DNA of 9,500 nt, taken from positions 1-9,500 of the forward strand of contig QNBS01000062.1 of NCBI GenBank assembly GCA_003644175.1, in the 5' to 3' direction. The position numbers and the translations under genes were made by a program. Every line of letters begins with the position of its first letter. Position 1 is the first letter of the stretch. Of the stretch, positions 6,051-9,500 are shown piece after piece. This stretch comes from Planctomycetota bacterium. Lineage in GTDB: Bacteria; Planctomycetota; Phycisphaerae; Sedimentisphaerales; Anaerohalosphaeraceae. The notes under the pieces are model-generated. The model worked only from the letters and a program-made list of their open reading frames with translations, did no database searches and was not told the origin of the DNA.

Positions 6051-7363
6051 CAGACGGCGGTGCGTCTTTTTTTTGGTGGGTGGTCTTGTCTTTTGTTGTT
6101 TTCTCGGAATTGCCTTGGGGTCATTCCGACTGTTTCCTTGAAGATTCTTGTGAAGTAGCTCTGGTTGTTGTATCCGACCTCGAAGCAGATTATCGAGCAG
6201 CTTTTTTCGGTGGCAAGCAGCAGTCGCCTGGCGTGGTCGATGCGTACGCTCGTGAGGTAGTCGATGATGGTGATTCCCATCTGCTCCTTGAAGATGTGTG
6301 CAAGTCGCGAGACGCTGAGGAAGGCGGCCTTTGCGATGTCGGCGAGCGTCAGCGGCCGGTCGTAGTGGATGTCGATGAAGTCGATGGCGGGTCTGATCTG
6401 GGTCATCTTGACGGCGTCCTGCGAGGAGTAGACGCTTTCGATAAAGTCGTTGAGGGCGCTGCTGATCCAGGCGCAGATGTCCTGCTGATTGTCAACGTTG
6501 ATGACTTTGTTGATGTAGTCGACGTTTTTGGCGAGCATGAGCTGGATATCGACGCCGCCCTCGACGGCGGCGCGGCTGAGGATGCTGAGCAGTTCGACGA
6601 GGCGGGCTTTGAGGATGTTGATATCGCCGGGGTTCTGGAACATGATTGTTCCGAGGATGGAATTGAGTATTTCCTTTGCCCCTGTCCTGTCGCCGATTTT
6701 GACCTTTCCGATGAGTTGGCGTTCGGCTTCGTAGGGATATCTCGCCTCAGTGAGGTCGTTTTTTTTGCGTTGCTGGATGTACTCGCCGATTTCTGCCTGC
6801 TGGCGAGTCCTTCTGCGCCGCCATGTGACGATTCGCGGGTCAAGGTCGGCAGTTTCGTAGAGGAGGACAAAAAGGAACTCGGCGGCCTTGTGAATCTCCC
6901 GGCCGGTGACGACAGGCAGGGCGCGTGCGGTGTCGAGGAGATTGTGTGAGCCGATGCGCAGTCCGGCGAGGCGTTTGCGGATATCGGCGACGATTTCGTC
7001 GGTGAGGTCCTGCCAGAGGCATTTGCCGAAGAAGAGGCCGCCGGCGGCAATGTCTTTGTCCATGATCGGGATGCAGACGTTGACGATGCCGGCGTGGCAA
7101 AAGGAGATATAGGGCTGGCCCGTCTCGAATGCGAGGTTGAGGCTTCGGATACGGTCCTGGCGGCACCGTTTTGAGCCGGGAACGGAGGTTTGTATGAGGT
7201 GGCAGAACTCCGGACGGCAATCCGGTGAGCACATTTTGCGGATTCTTGTTCCGTCGGGGCGGACCAGTTCCAGGCCCATGCCGAAATGCCGCCGAAACCC
7301 GCGCTCGATTCGCGCAAATTGCTCGCCCGTGACGATATCCGTCAACTCGATAGAAGGTGCCAT
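6050..7363 (-). CDS. AraC-family regulator with PocR sensory domain
   Basis: This 437-aa transcription factor has an N-terminal PocR-type ligand-binding domain (about 12-165) containing the cysteine pattern C45, C49, C54, C67, C89, with SFCHAGIVNVCIPI and GGLFFGKCLWQ. A helical linker (about 205-300) follows, then a C-terminal AraC DNA-binding domain with two helix-turn-helix units (LTLADIAKAAFLSVSRLAHI near 338-357 and the ICFEVGYNNQSYFTRIFKE stretch near 392-410). PocR domains sense small molecules in anaerobic catabolic regulators such as those for propanediol or glycerol; the ligand here is unknown. I prefer the ATG at 7363. A TTG at 7423 would add 20 residues but lies at the expected transcription start. 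The gene probably forms an operon with the BrnA-like gene downstream. Confidence 0.9.
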   Translation of the reverse strand: MAPSIELTDIVTGEQFARIERGFRRHFGMGLELVRPDGTRIRKMCSPDCRPEFCHLIQTSVPGSKRCRQDRIRSLNLAFETGQPYISFCHAGIVNVCIPIMDKDIAAGGLFFGKCLWQDLTDEIVADIRKRLAGLRIGSHNLLDTARALPVVTGREIHKAAEFLFVLLYETADLDPRIVTWRRRRTRQQAEIGEYIQQRKKNDLTEARYPYEAERQLIGKVKIGDRTGAKEILNSILGTIMFQNPGDINILKARLVELLSILSRAAVEGGVDIQLMLAKNVDYINKVINVDNQQDICAWISSALNDFIESVYSSQDAVKMTQIRPAIDFIDIHYDRPLTLADIAKAAFLSVSRLAHIFKEQMGITIIDYLTSVRIDHARRLLLATEKSCSIICFEVGYNNQSYFTRIFKETVGMTPRQFRENNKRQDHPPKKRRTAV

Positions 7364-7424
7364 TTTTTTGCCCAATTTAACTAATAACGCTGTTTTTCGC
7401 CGGGAAACGCCAATTTCCAGCAAG

Positions 7425-7458
7425 ATAGTATTATACTATTTCGCCGCATGAAATGCAA
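7425..7458 (-). promoter_or_regulatory. Promoter of the PocR/AraC regulator with palindromic operator on the -10 box
   Basis: On the minus strand TTGCAT (7453-7458) lies 17 bp before TATAAT (7430-7435), putting the start point near 7423. The -10 box is embedded in a perfect inverted repeat, ATAGTAT-N-ATACTAT (7425-7439). A dimeric repressor bound there would block polymerase. Candidates are the regulator itself or the ribbon-helix-helix protein of the same operon. Confidence 0.55.
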
Positions 7459-7488
7459 TAGTACCGACAAAAAAACTTCACGGGCATT

Positions 7489-7614
7489 ATGGATGGCGAA
7501 GTGCTGAATGCAACTGTGCTGCACGGATACCATCTGTATTGGCCGGATCTGGACGTGGACCTGGAAATAGACTCGCTGGAGAATCCGCAGAAGTACCCTT
7601 TGATATTTGAGTAA
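7489..7614 (+). pseudogene. Small ORF, likely DUF2442-like relic
   Basis: A 41-codon ORF starting with ATG reads MDGEVLNATVLHGYHLYWPD followed by LDVDLEIDSLENPQKYPLIFE. The HLYWPDLDVDL segment is similar to the (H/Y)WP(E/D)LD(E/V)D signature near the C-terminus of DUF2442 proteins, which are often antitoxin partners of DUF4160. Only this C-terminal part exists: an in-frame TAG at 7459-7461 lies ten codons upstream, and the residues between still read in a protein-like way. I judge it a truncated remnant, though a tiny real gene is possible. No partner gene is present. Confidence 0.4.
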
Positions 7615-7642
7615 AAAGCACTAAGAGCCCCAAGGGATACAG

Positions 7643-8830
7643 TCACCCTTCTTCACACATCTCAATCTTAGCAAGGGTGTTCTCTATCAAATCTTTCCAG
7701 GCAGATTTTTCAGCCAAGTACTCACTAATCTGCATATATTTCCCATTTTTGCGGACGCACCAAAACCATGGTTTGTAACTGCTGTCGAATTCTCCTGCAA
7801 CAATGATGGCAAGCTGCTTAAGGTAATCGACACCTATTTCTCTGTTTCCAATTTGATCGGTCTTTTCCACTATTCCATAGAACCAGACCTGCCCGTCTTC
7901 CTGAATAGAAGCAAAATTGTAAGGACCGTTTGCCGACTTGATGTTCAATGAAAGTCGATTACCCCTGCCAACCTTGGTAATTACCGGTACTGATTCAGAA
8001 AGCTCATCAAGGAATGTTTTTAGCCCTTCGGATATATCAGAGCCGCAGGACCGGGCAAGCCTTTCATAAAAGTCTTTCTCTGACAGTGTTTTGCTCTTGG
8101 CGTGTGGTTCAACAGTTGGAAGTTCAACATCGGCGGTAGAATCGACAATTCTGAAGACGGTGCGTTCGATCTCTTTGGTTTTGACAGGGACTCGCGGGGT
8201 GATAACCAATTGATCTGAGTGAATATTCCGATACACAGGCAGCTCAATAAGGGACAAAGTGAAATTCAGGTTTCCATTGCTTTGTACATACTTGACGAGG
8301 TCTTCCATATTCTCACGTATACCGTCGCCAATGATCAGCAGTAGAAACCGGCCTTTCTTCAGGTTGCGCTGGACACTGTCAATGAACTCACTTTCCTCAA
8401 GGTCGGGATAGTAACCTTTCATGGTTGCGTAAAGGGATACGTCGCCCGTTTTTCGTGCCCTCAGGCATTCGGACTGAAACTTATCGTAGTCCCATCGGGC
8501 AATGTCTTTAGCATAATCGAGTATTTGACCGACTGCCTTCCTTCGTGCCTCAGGATTTCTCCAGAGTTTACATTCTGCGATTGTAATAAGACCTCTTTGA
8601 TTGATATAGAGCAGGTCGCAGGGACCGGAGTCTGTGGAAAGTTCCATGCAAATTGGAATTGCGCCTTCACAGGCCGGCTCGATCTCTGCTATCGGGAGGA
8701 TCGCGGGCTTGTCATAGCATATCTGCTGAATCCATGCTTCGTTGTATACCTTATCGTGGCGAGAAATACGTTCAAGAGCATAGCACGTATTATCGCTATT
8801 AACAATTACCGGCGTAACGTATTGCTTCAT
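7643..8830 (-). CDS. PD-(D/E)XK nuclease-like protein, function unknown
   Basis: The 395-aa protein has an N-terminal domain with the restriction-nuclease-like pattern: E31 (YNEAWIQ), D72 in SGPCDLLYI, then E86-x-K88 in ITIAECKLW, and Q102/Y106 in VGQILDYAKD. This matches the D...ExK plus QxxxY layout of PD-(D/E)XK nucleases, so cleavage of DNA or RNA is plausible. Residues 250-395 form a second domain (FYERLARSC ... FWCVRKNGKYM) that I do not recognise. The gene is visibly more AT-rich than its neighbours. It has a consensus promoter and is the only gene here with a strong Shine-Dalgarno (GGAGG, 8835-8839). Flanked by relics and repeats, it looks horizontally acquired. A phage-defence role is possible but not shown. 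Confidence 0.75.
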   Translation of the reverse strand: MKQYVTPVIVNSDNTCYALERISRHDKVYNEAWIQQICYDKPAILPIAEIEPACEGAIPICMELSTDSGPCDLLYINQRGLITIAECKLWRNPEARRKAVGQILDYAKDIARWDYDKFQSECLRARKTGDVSLYATMKGYYPDLEESEFIDSVQRNLKKGRFLLLIIGDGIRENMEDLVKYVQSNGNLNFTLSLIELPVYRNIHSDQLVITPRVPVKTKEIERTVFRIVDSTADVELPTVEPHAKSKTLSEKDFYERLARSCGSDISEGLKTFLDELSESVPVITKVGRGNRLSLNIKSANGPYNFASIQEDGQVWFYGIVEKTDQIGNREIGVDYLKQLAIIVAGEFDSSYKPWFWCVRKNGKYMQISEYLAEKSAWKDLIENTLAKIEMCEEG

Positions 8831-8834
8831 TATT

Positions 8835-8839
8835 CCTCC
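8835..8839 (-). promoter_or_regulatory. Strong Shine-Dalgarno of the nuclease-like gene
   Basis: GGAGG followed by AATA precedes the ATG at 8830 on the minus strand, a short but workable spacing that fixes the start. The other genes in the window lack a comparable site. Confidence 0.7.
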
Positions 8840-8874
8840 GTAGTAAACAAAGCCATGTCTTTTTCATAAAGAGC

Positions 8875-8902
8875 ATTATATACAGCAAAGGGCTGTTGGC
8901 AA
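8875..8902 (-). promoter_or_regulatory. Near-consensus sigma70 promoter of the nuclease-like gene
   Basis: TTGCCA (8897-8902, five of six consensus bases) is spaced 16 bp from a perfect TATAAT (8875-8880) on the minus strand. Transcription would begin near 8868, giving a leader of about 38 nt containing the GGAGG site. The gene is thus an independent unit. Confidence 0.65.
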
Positions 8903-9062
8903 GTGGAATTGCCGTGCAGTTTCCAAGGCGTTTCGGGGATTTTCCATCCCTTTCGGCTGCGCCGAAAAGGCTGCCATCCGTCGAAATAGGTAACGGTCCC
9001 CTGTTTTTGGCAAGCAGCGATTGATAATGATTATCATTATCAATACGAAATAGGGGACGGTG
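8894..9062. repeat. Mosaic of short inverted repeats (REP-like)
   Basis: Several palindromes are packed together. GGCAA/TTGCC lies at 8898-8912. GGGAT/ATCCC is at 8936-8950. A hairpin CCCTTTCGGC-tgc-GCCGAAAAGG (8948-8970) matches at nine of ten pairs. ACGGTCCCCTGTTT at 8993-9006 is matched by its near-complement AAATAGGGGACGGT at 9048-9061 (12 of 14). CGAAATAGG also recurs directly at 8982 and 9046. AATAGGGGACGG-type words are reminiscent of dispersed REP elements mobilised by RAYT transposases; that attribution is from memory. No transposase is in the window. Confidence 0.5.
9023..9041 (-). promoter_or_regulatory. Perfect Fur-box consensus in a 25-bp palindrome
   Basis: The minus strand reads GATAATGATAATCATTATC, identical at all 19 positions to the classical ferric-uptake-regulator box. 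It is the centre of a perfect 12-1-12 palindrome covering 9020-9044. It lies about 155-175 bp upstream of the predicted start point of the nuclease-like gene, farther than usual for Fur repression, and inside the repeat mosaic. No iron-uptake gene is adjacent, so whether it is a working Fur site is open. Confidence 0.5.
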
Positions 9063-9223
9063 GTGGTCACTACAATGTCGACGGTTGTCTTTTCGAAGTT
9101 TCGGAGTTTTATTTCGCCCTGGAGTGTTACGAGGACGAGGAAGTGCCTGAGCTTGTCGTTGGTGTTCCAGCGGATAAGACCTCCGCCCGGCCCAAACGCG
9201 GCAGAGCAAAAAAGAAACGCTGA
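9063..9223 (+). pseudogene. Start-less 3' tail of an unidentified plus-strand gene
   Basis: The frame ending at TGA 9221-9223 encodes a protein-like tail: GCLFEVSEFYFALECYEDEE, then VPELVVGVPADKTSARPKRG and a basic end RAKKKR. The frame is open from a TAG at 8987-8989 but contains no ATG, GTG or TTG. Its upstream part is occupied by the repeat mosaic and Fur-box palindrome. It looks like the 3' remnant of a gene truncated by repeat insertion or deletion. The family is not recognised. Confidence 0.3.
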
Positions 9224-9269
9224 CTTGTGGCGACAAGGGCAGGTTGTTTGCTTTCCGGGTCTATGTTGA

Positions 9270-9500
9270 TTATTTATCTTGTATAGGTGATAGTCCCGCG
9301 ACCCAGGCGGTTCCTCTTCGGAAGAGTTGGGCGCATCCGGGGTTGGTGAATGCCTTTATGTCGTGGCCTAACGGGCTGTGGAAGACTCTTCCTTTGCCGT
9401 ATTTGAAGACGAAGGCCATTGGGTAGTCTTTGCCGTCTACTTTTGATTTTGATTTTGCCAGCAGTTTGATTTTTCTGTCGCCCGCCAGGCAGGTGTAGAG
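9270..9500 (-). CDS. ThuA-domain protein, C-terminal part (cut by window edge)
   Basis: The last 76 residues of a protein are encoded on the minus strand, entering at base 9500 and stopping at TAA 9270-9272. The segment LYTCLAGDRKIKLLAKSKSK, then VDGKDYPMAFVFKYGKGRVF and HSPLGHDIKAF ... GTAWVAG matches the C-terminal half of ThuA-like domains, a class I glutamine-amidotransferase-like fold named after a trehalose-utilisation protein. The YGKGRVFHSPLGHD motif is characteristic. Planctomycetes carry many such proteins, often linked to sugar metabolism. The N-terminus is outside the window, so full length and start cannot be stated. It ends 46 nt from the stop of the plus-strand remnant and converges with it. 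Confidence 0.85.
   Translation of the reverse strand, partial: LYTCLAGDRKIKLLAKSKSKVDGKDYPMAFVFKYGKGRVFHSPLGHDIKAFTNPGCAQLFRRGTAWVAGLSPIQDK

Noticed and set aside
6038..6949. Long plus-strand open frame opposite the AraC regulator
   Set aside because: Its acidic, valine-rich translation is a shadow of the regulator, whose PocR and helix-turn-helix motifs are unambiguous.
6403..7317. Second minus-strand frame of about 304 codons within the regulator
   Set aside because: Serine/alanine-rich out-of-frame translation without motifs, fully inside the real gene.
8799..9236. Minus-strand frame of 145 codons across the repeat mosaic
   Set aside because: Composition is random-looking, it spans palindromic repeats, and it overlaps the promoter and start of the nuclease-like gene.

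Overview
The window looks like a chromosomal piece of a bacterium with moderately high GC. It is most plausibly from Planctomycetota (Phycisphaerae/Sedimentisphaerales-like). This is inferred from a secreted subtilase-like protein with a C-terminal dockerin, a ThuA-domain gene, A-rich and low-complexity intergenic spacers, and a general lack of Shine-Dalgarno sequences. No rRNA or marker gene fixes the taxonomy.

Left part (1-3772, all minus strand). A pyrimidine operon reads pyrR, pyrB, pyrC: the PyrR regulator/uracil phosphoribosyltransferase, aspartate carbamoyltransferase and dihydroorotase. pyrR and pyrB are 6 nt apart. pyrB and pyrC are separated by a 119-nt low-complexity spacer with a 21-bp tandem repeat. 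A good sigma70-type promoter (TTGCAT-17-TATACT with extended -10) precedes pyrR and sets its start at 3646. Downstream of pyrC come a 16-bp palindrome (possible terminator), a nested REP/MITE-like palindromic element (about 571-686) and a YacP-like NYN-domain RNase gene.

Middle (3773-5800). A divergent intergenic region carries a 9-bp inverted repeat and a second sigma70-like promoter (TTGCGT-18-TGGTATAAT). That promoter drives a plus-strand gene for an exported subtilase-like protein. It has the His, Asn and Ser motifs and two dockerin repeats, but Cys stands where the catalytic Asp is expected.

Right-middle (5802-7458, minus). A PocR-domain AraC-type regulator is followed, with a possible TGATG stop/start overlap, by a BrnA-like ribbon-helix-helix antitoxin without a BrnT toxin. 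The regulator's -10 box lies inside a perfect 7-1-7 palindrome, which suggests autoregulation.

Right (7459-9500) looks like an accessory junction. It has a small DUF2442-like relic and a more AT-rich PD-(D/E)XK nuclease-like gene with its own near-consensus promoter and the only canonical Shine-Dalgarno seen here. Beyond these lie a mosaic of short inverted repeats containing a perfect 19-bp Fur-box consensus, the start-less 3' tail of a plus-strand ORF, and the 3' end of a ThuA-domain gene running off the window edge.

The strongest unexplained signals are the perfect Fur-box palindrome in the repeat mosaic, the Asp-less subtilase, the regulator/orphan-antitoxin pairing, and the isolated nuclease with foreign-looking expression signals.
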